Positions 54,581 through 64,000 of a DNA stretch of 64,000 nucleotides are shown here, piece after piece. Each line of letters opens with the position of its first letter. Position 1 is the first letter of the stretch. The translations under genes were made by a program, and so were the position numbers. The notes beneath the pieces are model-generated. The model made no database searches and was not told the origin of the DNA. It worked only from the letters and a program-made list of their open reading frames with translations. Source of the DNA: Shinisaurus crocodilurus (lineage: Eukaryota; Chordata; Lepidosauria; Squamata; Shinisauridae); NCBI GenBank assembly GCA_021292165.1, contig CM037880.1:185563970-185627969 (forward strand), given 5' to 3'.

Positions 54581-54826
54581 ACAGTCATCCCTTGGATTGA
54601 GAGCATAATTCGTTCCGGAAACGTGCTTGTAATCCAAAACACTCTTATATCAAAACAAAATTCCCCCAAAAAAATTTGTACAGAGATTTTTAATTTAAGC
54701 CGTACTACAGTATTTGTATTGCAAGACGTCGCTTGTATATCAAGTCAATTTTTTAAAAATAAATATTTAAAAATTTGCTTGTCTTGCAAAACGCTCTCAA
54801 ACCTTGAAATCCAAGGTATTACTGTA
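54581..54826. mobile_element. MITE, copy 2 of a matched pair
   Basis: ACAGTCATCCCTTGGATTGA ... AATCCAAGGTATTACTG; partner of 17715-17966. This copy lacks about 13 bases of the AATAAATA tract and 11 near the right end. Confidence 0.8.
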
Positions 54827-54944
54827 AATGGAGGAATTACCCCATTGGGAGAGGAAAAGCCCCTGTGCTGAAAAATGACGAGGGGGACAATTCCACCACC
54901 CCCTACACACACCAAAGCACCCTTGGAGCATCAAGGTCCTCATT

Positions 54945-54998
54945 TCAGATCATTATTGTTATCATCATGATAACAATAATTATTGTTATCATCATGAT
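54945..54998. repeat. Perfect palindrome in a TTATCATCATGA repeat
   Basis: The 22 bases 54969-54990 are a perfect palindrome centred on AATAATTATT, with GATAAC arms. ATTATTGTTATCATCATGAT occurs twice around it. Confidence 0.9.
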
Positions 54999-55039
54999 CC
55001 CTTCTTTTCATTCATTTTAGAGAAAAATGGTCCTACATT

Positions 55040-55495
55040 TTAAAGCAGGGGCAGAGGGGTGGAAAAGTATGAACTGGATTCTCTTCCAAGCACATGTGTT
55101 GAGGATCATCAGTTTGTAGTTTAATCTCTGTTAATATTCGTGGTGGTGTAGTGATTGATTGCTTTCTCCCATACAACAGAGGTTTCATCTTTTGAGGGGG
55201 GGGGAAACAAGTATAGATTATAAGTAAATAGTAGTGAATGATTATTAATCAAAGAGGTAAGAATTACATGATTACTATTTATGACTTCTGGGGGAAATGG
55301 TGAACATTTGGTTTCAATAAATCGCAAGAAAAAGTATTTAGCATTTACCAATCAAGACTTTTCTAGAAAACAATAAACCATGGATTTTATCTTAGCTCCA
55401 CGCTCACGGTAGAACAGATCCAGGGCCAGTAGTGTAATATTCTTTCCCCACATAATGGAGTGGAAGGAGGGCCCTGTTTCAGAGGAAGCAGTCCA
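55040..55495. other. Intergenic, nothing recognised
   Basis: AT-rich sequence without a visible gene or repeat. Confidence 0.4.
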
Positions 55496-55499
55496 ACTT

Positions 55500-55900
55500 T
55501 GATAAACAAAGGGCACAATCGAACTCGGGCTTGCAAGCATCCTATACAGGAAAGGAGGAGCGGCAGAGGCAATCTTCGCCTCCCCGTCCTCGCACCCTGT
55601 ATTTTTGCTAGACAGGCTCTTTTGCTCATCTAGCACAAACATTTTGGAGGGGGAAGGAAGGAGGCTGGAGAGGTCTCAGGATAGCTCATATCCTGGCCTC
55701 TTCAGTCTCCTCCCCTCCCTGCCCACCGAAATGCCCCCTTTCCCCCTCTCTGAGGTTATGTTCCCGACCTTGGAGAGGCAGGCAGCCTCTCTGCGTTGGC
55801 CTCGAGGTCTGATTCCCTCCGCCGAGGTCGGGGCGCTGTCTCTGACCTCAGAGCTGGGAATCTGAAATATCCTATGACCTTTCAAATGCTGCCTAGGGGC
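55500..55900 (-). repeat. GC-rich dispersed repeat, partner of 3860-4215
   Basis: On the minus strand: TTCAGATTCCCAGCTCTGAG, GGCCAGGATATGAGCTATCC, CTCCAGCCTCCTTCCTTCCC and ACGGGGAGGCGAAGATTGCC, in the same order as the 3.9-kb copy. This copy is richer in CpG, so probably younger or less decayed. Confidence 0.7.
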
Positions 55901-55911
55901 TATGGCATTGC

Positions 55912-56008
55912 TCCAGAAGGGAGCAATCCTATGCATATTTAGGCTGGCTGGGGAATGCTGGGAATTGTAGGACTTTTTTCTGTCTAAACATGCATAGGAT
56001 TGCGCCTT
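55912..56008. mobile_element. Palindromic MITE
   Basis: GAGCAATCCTATGCATATTT at the left and AAACATGCATAGGATTGCGC at the right, around GGCTGGCTGGGGAATGCTGG. Confidence 0.8.
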
Positions 56009-56009
56009 A

Positions 56010-57395
56010 ATAAAATATTGTGTAATATTAGTTGTTTTATAGGCAGCTGAGGTGATAAAAGTCAATTTTTCAAAATATTAAGCTTACCGGTATGTCAGAT
56101 TATTGCTTACAATTTTGTTTACAGCTAATTTCGTCTAATTGTAGCCAAAGTAACAAGGAAACAAAACTTCAGTTTGGTATGTGTTCTGATCTTGCGAAAT
56201 CAGCTCTCTCATAGGCATGTTGAAATAAAGCCTCAAATGCTACCACTCAGAAGGAAGTGTTTCATAGATTTTTTTAAAATGTAAGCAACTATTATTTATC
56301 GTAAAATGTGAATGTTCCATTTGAACAGCTAGAAGTTTAAATAGATTGTATGTCTTCCATTTGCAAAGCTTTGCTTCCTTTACACATACATGTTCAAGAA
56401 ATCTGTTAATGAGCTATGCTGTATGAGCTATGCTGTAATGAAGATGTGTAGTTCATAGTATTTTTTCACAAGTACCCTCTTGAACTTGTTTGCATTTCCA
56501 TATGTTTACTAATTTCTAATACTATTTCAAACATATAGGCCTGCATAATGAAGAATGCAGGGCAGAATGTAAAAGGGTCTCAAAAACTCAACATGTATTT
56601 AAGGAAAGTAAGATCCCTACTGGATAACAACAATAGTTCATTTACCCAGCATCCTGTTTCCAACAGTGGCCAGCTCATATTCAAAAGCTCACATTCTTCC
56701 ATCATGCCCATAAAATTCACTTGAAACTATGCCAGACCTGGAACTGGTATAGTTGCTTTATTCCCACTGGAGTCAATCGGAGGGTAAAGATTTCTGCCTC
56801 CCGCCACAGCCAGGTGACAGGGCTAAGGATGTGGCAGCTACTCTGCTATGGTATCTCTCCCCCACCCCCACATTCTAGGACTAGATTACTCTGCTCACCT
56901 TGTTTGCTATTCTCTTGCCAACTCATCCAATTTAGAGAGAGATCTTTAGGGAACCCTTCACAGTCTGCTTGGGTTTTCAGTGTCCTGGATAGTTTGGTGT
57001 CATTCTCAGACTTGGCTACCTTATCGCTCTCCTGATTCCAGATCATTTATGAATAAATTAAATAGCACCAGTACCAATACAGATCCTTTGTTCCCAAGTG
57101 CTTGCTTTCCTCCAAATTGAGAACGGCTCATTTAATCCTAATCTCTGCTTTTGTTCTTAGCCAGTTGCTGATCAATAGGAGGACCCAATCTCATTTCATG
57201 TCTGCTTACTCGGCAGCTTTTGATAAGGGACAGTGTCAAAAGCTTTTCATAGATTAATTATTATTCACATAACTATACCACTTAATAGCCAAATCTCTCT
57301 ACTATTATTTTTTATACTTTATAAAATATTTATAACCTGCCTTTTGGCCTAAACAGGGCTCCCAAGGCAGTGTACAAAAAGGCAGTGTAAAAAGA
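56010..57395. other. Intergenic; dispersed-repeat-like stretch at 56.9-57.3 kb
   Basis: 56930-57270 (GGGAACCCTTCACAGTCTGC, GATCATTTATGAATAAATTA, AATAGCACCAGTACCAATAC, TCAAAAGCTTTTCATAGATT) reads like an old interspersed repeat widespread in amniotes; I cannot name it with certainty. 57320-57390 is a LINE/SINE scrap (AACCTGCCTTTTGGCC). Confidence 0.45.
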
Positions 57396-57403
57396 TTGAA
57401 GTA

Positions 57404-57650
57404 CAGGCAGTCCCCGGGTTACGAACGTCCTGACTTACGGACAACTCATACTTAAGAACGGACCACCATATACTATATGTAAAAATCTGAGTAAAATACA
57501 ATGGTTTGTACTTACGAATGCACGCACTATACTTTGTGACACTTTGCAACACTTTGAAAACATTGCACTGCTTCTGTTTCAACTTACGTACACATTTGAC
57601 TTAAAGACAGACTTACGAATGGATCTCATTCATAAGCCGGGGACTGCCTG
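57404..57650. mobile_element. Tc1/mariner-type MITE with TA duplication
   Basis: Ends CAGGCAGTCCCCGGGTTACG and TAAGCCGGGGACTGCCTG are inverted repeats, flanked by TA on each side (57402-57403, 57651-57652). Inside are repeated words CTTACGGACAACTC / ACTTACGAATG. About 247 bases, no transposase. Confidence 0.88.
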
Positions 57651-57659
57651 TATATAATT

Positions 57660-58266
57660 TTAATATGCATTATCATTGGGTGTATTTCACGGAACAGTTT
57701 CACTTTTACTCAGACAGACTTCCTTCCGTAAATCCAATATAGGGCCATAAACAAAATAGGGGGTTCCCCCCAAAATACTTTGATTAGTTTTCAGATGCTG
57801 ACACTTTCTACTGGCTAGAATGAATGTGTTACAAAGAAAATATGACTAGCTAATTCTGTTCTTCAGAGAGATTTGCCATCCTTTGCACACTTGGAAGTAA
57901 GCCCCACTGAAATCTTTCCAGAAAATTGTATAAAGCTTTCTATACAGCTTCCTTGTATGTGTTTTCTCATAAGGAAAAGAAATTTGCCATGCGTGTTGTA
58001 AGAAATGATAGTGTGTATTTAAGAAAGAAGATATTTTGAAATAGGCATGTTTTGTTTTTAAAACAAAAGCTCAAGTCTCTCTAGTAACCTTTAAGGTTAG
58101 GAGTAACTGATGGGCTTTGTCCCCCTGCATAAGAAGTTATTCACATAATGTATCTTCAAAATAATAGAAACAGGCTGCAGTCGTATGCATATCTACCTAG
58201 GAGGCATTCCCCTTGGACTCAGTAGAACTTCTGAGTAAACATGCATAAGATTCGGTTTAGTAAACC

Positions 58267-58303
<37 letters not shown>

Positions 58304-58910
58304 GTATTGAATATTGATAATCAATTTTAGGCTAAGATTTTTACGTGGGTAATAAGAGACAACTGGCTTTCCAGGTTTAAGATCAGCTTAAAATCTGGAC
58401 TTGTTTTTACAGGAAATTATGAAAGGATCTCTGAATAAGTGAAGTACGTTCTCAAAGTGAGGGGGGGGAATTCTGTTCATGCTGCAGCATGTGTTGATGA
58501 CTAAGTATTTAAGAAAAAGGGAAGGATCTATTATTTTTCTTTTTATTCTGTAAAACTTTCTAAAAGAACCTTAAGGAACAGATAAGGTCTTTTTGGATGT
58601 GTTAAACCTTTGTTCCCTTTCAAAATTATTTTATAGATAATAGAATATTTACATGCCTTTTAAGAATCAGAAGAAGTCATCATTGTTTTCTATTAATAAT
58701 AGAAACAAGAGAGCTGATAATATATTTTTGATGATATAATAGTAGAGTTGACACAATTTTGATTATAATTTTACAGTAGTAAACATCTTGAATTTTACAG
58801 AACATTGTGTTGTATATATATTTATATTGAAATTCCATGAGGCATTTTTCCCCACTTTTTATGATAGTATTAGGTGTTGTATACAATTCTAATGTTTAAA
58901 ATGTTATCGC
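57660..58910. other. Intergenic AT-rich DNA with MITE scrap and (ATT)n
   Basis: 58175-58262 is a decayed MITE (GTATGCATATCTACCTAGGA ... AACATGCATAAGATTCGG). 58268-58303 is an (ATT)n microsatellite. Nothing else recognised. Confidence 0.6.
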
Positions 58911-58919
58911 ATATTGGGT

Positions 58920-59085
58920 CAGCTTGCATTTAACAATAAACCAGTATTCTTTAGAATTCTGACTTATCGACTTGGTCAGCAGGAGCAGCTAAACAATCCA
59001 GGGACTCCCTTTTGTGGTTTGGTGACATCTGAATCAGGAACTCTGGCTTGTTGCTCTCCTAACAAGCCAGAGTCAAGCCAAAGAA
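58920..59085. mobile_element. Fragment of the 42.96-kb MITE family
   Basis: GCATTTAACAATAAACCAGT and GGCTTGTTGCTCTCCTAACAAGCCAGAGTCAAGCC-like wording (short arms GGCTTGTT / AACAAGCC) match the ends and inner pair of that element. Confidence 0.55.
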
Positions 59086-59343
59086 GTGTGCATGATATGC
59101 TTGCTGACAACCACTCATCTATTTCAACAGAGTTCAACTCTTTTCCAGTAAGATTGTTGAGGTTCTTATTAGTTCCTTTTCACACTGAGTCATAGATGTA
59201 TTTCAATGATACATGTATTCTCTCACATACCTGCTAGAGATAATAATCTGAAACAGAAAATTTTCTGTGGAAAAATAAAGCACTGGAAAATTTTCCAGAA
59301 AATGTCCAATGTTGGAAAAATTTCCACCCCACATTACTGGCTT

Positions 59344-59430
59344 AGTAGTAGTAGTAGTAGTAGTGTTTAATTTCTATACTGCCCAATAGCCGAAGCTCTC
59401 TGGGCGGATTTTTACAATATCAAAGCTACC
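59344..59430 (-). repeat. (TAG)n and reversed LINE tail
   Basis: Six to seven TAG units, then TTAATTTCTATACTGCCCAA and TAGCCGAAGCTCTCTGGGCG. Confidence 0.8.
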
Positions 59431-59995
59431 TTCTTTGAAACTTGCTCACACCCTGATCACCCGTAACTCTTTCATACCATGTGACTGTCTCAGCTGTACT
59501 GGAGGGCCTTTAAAAGAATTCCATTGGAGAATCGCTTATGCCCATGCGGAGATGGCAGTATTGAAACAATAGATCATGTATTATTATGTTGTGCTTTCTA
59601 TAAAGATCTAAGGAAAGAGGTGATTTCTCCACTACTGTCATCTATTCCAGGGCGGTCAGTTATTGCTTCTGTGTCTTTTCTTCTCGCAGATCAAAATAAA
59701 CAGGTCACAGCAAAAACCACTAAATTTTTAGCTGGGGTTATTAAAATAAGATCTTCCATCTTATTAGAGACCTAATTATTCACAGCTTCTTGACTGAGCA
59801 GAAGTCTATCTGTTGTTTTACTGATTCTATTTATGTCTGAAGGACTATGTATTTATGTATTAATCATGGCATTTTGTTCAATGCAAATTTTAAGAACGCA
59901 ACTAAGGTAATTTTAGTCAAGTATAATTTTGTTTTCTAGTTCTATATATTTTACTTCATGCTAAGGCCGGTGGCTGATGCAAATAAAGATTTAAT
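59431..59995 (+). mobile_element. LINE ORF2 C-terminal fragment and tail
   Basis: An 83-codon open stretch (59524-59775) has the zinc knuckle LCPCGDGSIETIDHVLLCCA (C-x-C...H-x4-C type) that closes reverse-transcriptase ORFs in many LINEs, then a stop, a short AT-rich 3' region and the end CTGATGCAAATAAAG. The clade is not determined. 5'-truncated. Confidence 0.75.
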
Positions 59996-59999
59996 ATCT

Positions 60000-62230
60000 G
60001 ACTTGTCTGTTACAATAAATTATTGTTTTAGTTCAGGAGTAGACAAACTTTTGAGCCCGTGATCACATTTGGAAATTTGAGAAACTGACCCGGACACAAC
60101 CATAAAATGCCTGCCATGGATGGCCATGGCTTGTCACAAAGGACATCTAACCTGCATTCATGGGAAATTAAGATTGCAGCATTGAAGGCTCCCACTTTGC
60201 TTTGAAACAATCTAGTTGCCAGTAATAAAATATATTAAAAATTAAATAAAAATTGGGAGGAGTAAGGTGTCTTGGTGGGAACCAAGGAAGGTGCCTGTGG
60301 GCACATTGCTTTCTCACAGGCACCACATTGCCCACCCCTGCTTTAGTTTTATTTTGTTGCATTTTTATACTGGATTTGGCATATCTTTACATTTCTCACA
60401 TTCTTTAGTAAAGCTTATTAAAATGTATTCCTGGTGTCTTTTTTGTATGGAGCACCAACCTAAAAGAGAGCATAGAGCATGTCATTTCCCAATGTCTGTC
60501 GGTTACAGCAGGCCTGACAGGCTTCTTTATGCTGCTATCTGGACATTACTCCTGTGTGGCTGGAACTCTTGTGCATAAGGGTCTTACATGGCTTCGGTTA
60601 GGCAGGTCAGGTCGGGGTCCAGGATCAATGTTGGTGCTTAGTTGCGCTTTTAAGGACTTTCAGAGCAGCACCAGGCTGCTTGTCACTTTTACAGTAGAAA
60701 AATGCTGGGGTTGGATCCAGAATGACATAGTCATAATTAGAGTAGACCCAATGAAATTAACAGGACTTAAAAGTTTGTCATGACTTACTTAAGTCCCATG
60801 GATTGCAATGTTTCCTTATCTGGCCAACTGTACAGTGCAGAATCTGGTGACTTGCTCCTCACTCATAGCCTGCCCTGCCCTAGAATATTCTCACAGATAC
60901 CATCTTATCTAAGCTGAGACGGCTCATGAGGTCTTGCCAAATGCTCTCAGCAAAATAGTGCCAGCCACCTCCATGATTGGGATTGGGGACTCTATCAGTC
61001 AGGCGATCACTCGTGACCAAGTAAGATTGTCTTCCAGGATAAAAGGAAAATTTACAAAAAGGAGATTTTAAAAGGAGGAGAAATCTAAAGAAAATTGTGT
61101 AGACTGCTAGCGATGGGTCCGTAAGTGACTGTGGAGGCCAATTCTAGATCCACACAGCTTCCCACAGTGAGGACACAGGTTACCAGATGGAAGATGGTCT
61201 TGTAAAGGATTCATTTGACTTGCTTTTCGCTTAACACGTTTCTCCCTTTCACCTTGCACTCAAGCTTCTTCAAAGTCCATAGAACCTTTGTGAAAGGCCA
61301 ACCTCCATTTAGATCGTTCATGGGCCAGAGCTTCCCAGTTTTTGATGTTTATATTGCATTTTTTTCAGATTAGCCTTAATGAACATCTTTAAACCTCTTA
61401 TATTGACCACCGATATTCCGCTTTCCATCCTTGAGTTGGGAATAAAGTAACTGCTTTGGGAGACGGCAGTCAGGCATTCAAACAACATGACCGGTCCACT
61501 GAAGTTGGCATTGAAGGATCATTTTTTCAATGCTAGTAGTCTTTGCTTCTTCCAGTACACTGACATTTGTTCGCCTATCTTCCCAAGTAATACAGCATAC
61601 AGCAGCATACAGTGTCTTAAGAATTTGCATTTACAGAGCATGCATGTTCACTGCATGATACATGCAACCACCACATGTATGTGATGCCTTAGACAGGTGT
61701 GAGCAATGGTGCATGCATGCACATTATCAGTGCTCTTATCAACTGAAAAATGGGCTGAACATATGAGAAACAAATGACAGGAGCATTAAAAGCAAGAACA
61801 GCTCAGTTTGAATTTGTTTTGCTTTGTATCCTCCCTGTTCCGGTAACTCCCTTGGTCAGCTGCCATACGCTGCATGGCCATGCGCTGCATCCCTCACTGG
61901 GCAGCTGCCAAGAAGATAACATTCTGGCTGGGTGACAGTGCTAACATCTGGTTTTGGAGGGTAAAGTGCACATAGGATTGTCCAGCGTACTTTGTCCAAC
62001 ATGCCAAGTATAGCAACATCCTTATCCTCAAAAAGGTTATTTGCTTTCACAATTCTCCCCACCCTCTGAGACTGCCTACCCAGACATACACTTGTTAACC
62101 ATTTGTGGCATACTCGTGGCCTAAAAAAGAGGAAAAGAACCAACTCTCTTCTGCTTTACAGACTGCTCTCTACAGTACATGGTAACCTTGCAGAAAGGTC
62201 TTATTCGCCACAGGTGGCCAAACAAGTGGT
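60000..62230. other. Intergenic, repeat scraps, no gene recognised
   Basis: 60040-60330 is repeat-like (GAGCCCGTGATCACATTTGG, GGTGCCTGTGGGCACATTGC). 60705-60800 is a MITE scrap (TTAGAGTAGACCCAATG). 60990-61590 (CAGTCAGGCGATCACTCGTG, GATGGGTCCGTAAGTGACTG) reads like an old, unnamed interspersed repeat. The 95-codon reverse ORF at 61856-62143 is unidentified. Confidence 0.4.
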
Positions 62231-62499
62231 TATTTTCAAGCCTGCATAACAGGCTAGTTTAGCTGCAGTGGTGCAACCAATTGTGCCAATATGGTTAAAG
62301 AAGCCTTAGGACAAAGCTCCAGGAGTATGAAATGCTATATGGTGGGGACATCCGCTGTACTCAGGGTATGTACACAGATTTTCTATCCCAAATAAGAATA
62401 TTGCAAGTGTGGCTCAATTTTTATCAAAAATGAACAGAAGTGAAATTCTTACCCATCTGTACCAGCCAAATTCAATAGGTACACCTATTTTTCTTGCTG

Positions 62500-62720
62500 C
62501 TGTTACTGTTTTTATTGTATATTTTATAAGCCGTTCCACATCAAGAGATATGGGAGCAGTGTACAACAAATTAGAATACAAAATATTTCCAGTATGGAGA
62601 GGGCCATGCTGTGTACCTGCCTGCCATATAAAAATGAGGAGCCTGTCAGAAAAAAAAGGGGGTGGCAACCCTAATTCAGCACCACAAACATGGTTGAATA
62701 ACAGGGATTCAAAGTCAAAC
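62500..62720 (+). repeat. LINE tail scrap
   Basis: TATTTTATAAGCCGTTCCAC, ATATGGGAGCAGTGTACAAC resembles the 3' wording of LINE tails in the window; weak. Confidence 0.35.
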
Positions 62721-63109
62721 TTTTAAAGGCTAAGCATTCAAAGTCCTGGCCCTGGATAGACGAATCTCTTGATTTCAGTTTCTCCCACATTCCTTTTTTA
62801 AAAATCTCACATTTTTTCCATCCTGTTTATGAAGAAATTTGCAAATTTTGATAAGTTATCAAAAAAACAAGCCCAACAAAATTCTCACCCATCCCTACCG
62901 GTGAGGCAACAAGGAGGAAGGCTCTCCTGAGCTGTCTAAGTAATCCTGGGGACAAGGAGGAGGACCTTGGGTGCTTGTGATCTTCCTTGTCCCTGTCTGA
63001 GGCTTGGAGCAACGTGTTGGCTGGACCAGAAGGATGGCTTCACAGGGTACCACTCTCAGGACATGCTCTAAGCATAACAGACTACATAACATTGTGAAAC
63101 TGAAAAGCT

Positions 63110-63612
63110 TGTGAAAAGTTTGAAATTTTTCATATGCAGTAATTTTCTTTATTTCTTTTTAGACAGTAGTGTAATTTTAAATTTTTATATTGAGCAAATA
63201 ACACAATGCAGGTTTCCAAAAGACCCACTTAGGGTTCTTTTGAATTATTTAAAGGATTTTGTACAAAAGGAAGATTTTGAGTTCATGATTTATCTCTTAA
63301 CAGCGGCAAAAATCTCAATTACTTCATTTTGGAAAAAGGAAGTCGCTTACTGTCTGATTGGTTTTTTAAGGTTTGGGATATTGCAATAATGATGAAATTA
63401 ACTTCTCATATTAAAGCAAGACAAGATCAAATGTTTGAAAGTAGGCTTATTGAGAAATGGAGTGTCCTTGTTGCATTTTGGATTGATACATTTGGGGGGA
63501 AATGTCCCATCCTTACTCTTTGTTCTCACTCATTTGAATTATTGTTAGAAAGAAAATATGTATTTGGTCATATTTACGTAATAAAAAAAGTAATTTTGAT
63601 ACCATAGGTTAA
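63110..63612 (+). mobile_element. L1 LINE ORF2 C-terminal fragment
   Basis: Two overlapping frames carry L1-type ORF2 tail motifs: LLTAAKISITSFWKKE (63111-63389) and, after a frameshift, WFFKVWDIAIMMKLTSHIK then FIEKWSVL-like RLIEKWSVLVAFWIDTF (63329-63607). LLTAAKI...W and the W-centred segment are typical of vertebrate L1 C-termini. It is truncated and broken. Confidence 0.82.
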
Positions 63613-63672
63613 TAAGATCTATTAGAAACTGGTTAGTTGTGGGTAAAACAACCGGTTAGTTGTGGGTAGTTG

Positions 63673-63935
63673 TGGAGCCAGTGTGGCGTAGTGGTGAGAG
63701 TGTTGGACTGGTACTCTGGATATCCGGGTTCTAGTCCCCGCTCGGCCATGAAACTCACTGGGTGACTTTGGGCCAGTCACTGACTCTCAGCTAACCTACC
63801 TCACAGGGTTGTTGTGAGGATAAAATGGAGAGGAAGAGCAGGATTATGTAAGCCGCCTTGGGTTCCTTGCAGGAAAAAAGACAGGGTATAAATATAATAC
63901 ATAAATAATAAATAAATAAATAAATAAATAATAAA
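63673..63935 (+). repeat. tRNA-headed SINE (main family), + copy
   Basis: GGAGCCAGTGTGGCGTAGTG, GGGTTCTAGTCCCCGCTCGG, TTGTTGTGAGGATAAAATGG, AAGCCGCCTTGGGTTCCTTG, long AATAAATAAATA tail. Confidence 0.95.
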
Positions 63936-64000
63936 AGAGGAGATAGGTTGTTTGAGCTTGGATTGTCATGCTGCAGTGTTAAGAATTTTGCCAATATAGA

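Noticed and set aside
1..64000. CRISPR arrays, operons, plasmid or phage features
   Set aside because: The window is vertebrate nuclear DNA; none of its repeats have the short, evenly spaced repeat-spacer form.

Overview
The window looks like a sauropsid genome, most likely a squamate (lizard or snake). It combines spliced vertebrate genes with long AT-rich introns, CR1, L2 and L1 LINE fragments, at least seven copies of a tRNA-headed SINE, palindromic hAT-type MITEs and a retroviral solo LTR. No bacterial-style operons are present, and most ORFs over 60 codons are chance or transposon-derived. Two host protein-coding genes can be read exon by exon. Neither had introns and exons given; both were found by matching splice sites, reading phase and protein family.

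Gene 1 (left, + strand) is the 3' end of ZC2HC1A (FAM164A). Four consecutive coding exons lie at 713-788, 2328-2433, 7151-7261 and 9496-9670. They join in frame and end in a CxxC...CxxC zinc knuckle pair followed by a stop. A long 3'UTR probably runs to an AATAAA at 13055-13060. Gene 2 (- strand, convergent with gene 1) is interleukin-7 (IL7). Coding exon 1 is at 48906-48915 inside a CpG island, exon 2 (signal peptide) at 42561-42688, two alternative-looking third exons at 29168-29242 and 19304-19378, exon 4 at 16816-16938, and the last exon at 15839-15973. The tail-to-tail ZC2HC1A/IL7 order is the same as in mammals, which supports both names.

The most interesting observation is in IL7. A block holding the third coding exon is present twice, about 9.8 kb apart. 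Both exons are 75 nt, open, phase 0-0 and have intact splice sites. Nearby intron is about 94% identical between the copies, but the exons are only 65% identical, with 15 of 25 amino acids changed against 2 purely synonymous codon changes. That pattern suggests a tandem exon duplication under diversifying selection in a cytokine gene.

The rest is introns and intergenic DNA filled with mobile elements: a degenerate CR1 (24.13-26.30 kb), a solo LTR with a 5-bp target duplication (27880-28595), a probable Helitron carrying a G-rich minisatellite (33.74-35.05 kb), a truncated L2 (35.72-36.48 kb), a near-complete L2 (about 36.64-40.84 kb) interrupted by a hAT element with an 8-bp target duplication, and many MITEs. 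Right of the IL7 promoter (49.5-64 kb) no host protein gene was recognised. That part holds an intact-looking tRNA-Ile(AAT) gene at 52375-52448, an unidentified broken coding remnant at 51.67-52.32 kb, and LINE 3' ends including an L1 fragment at 63.1-63.6 kb.
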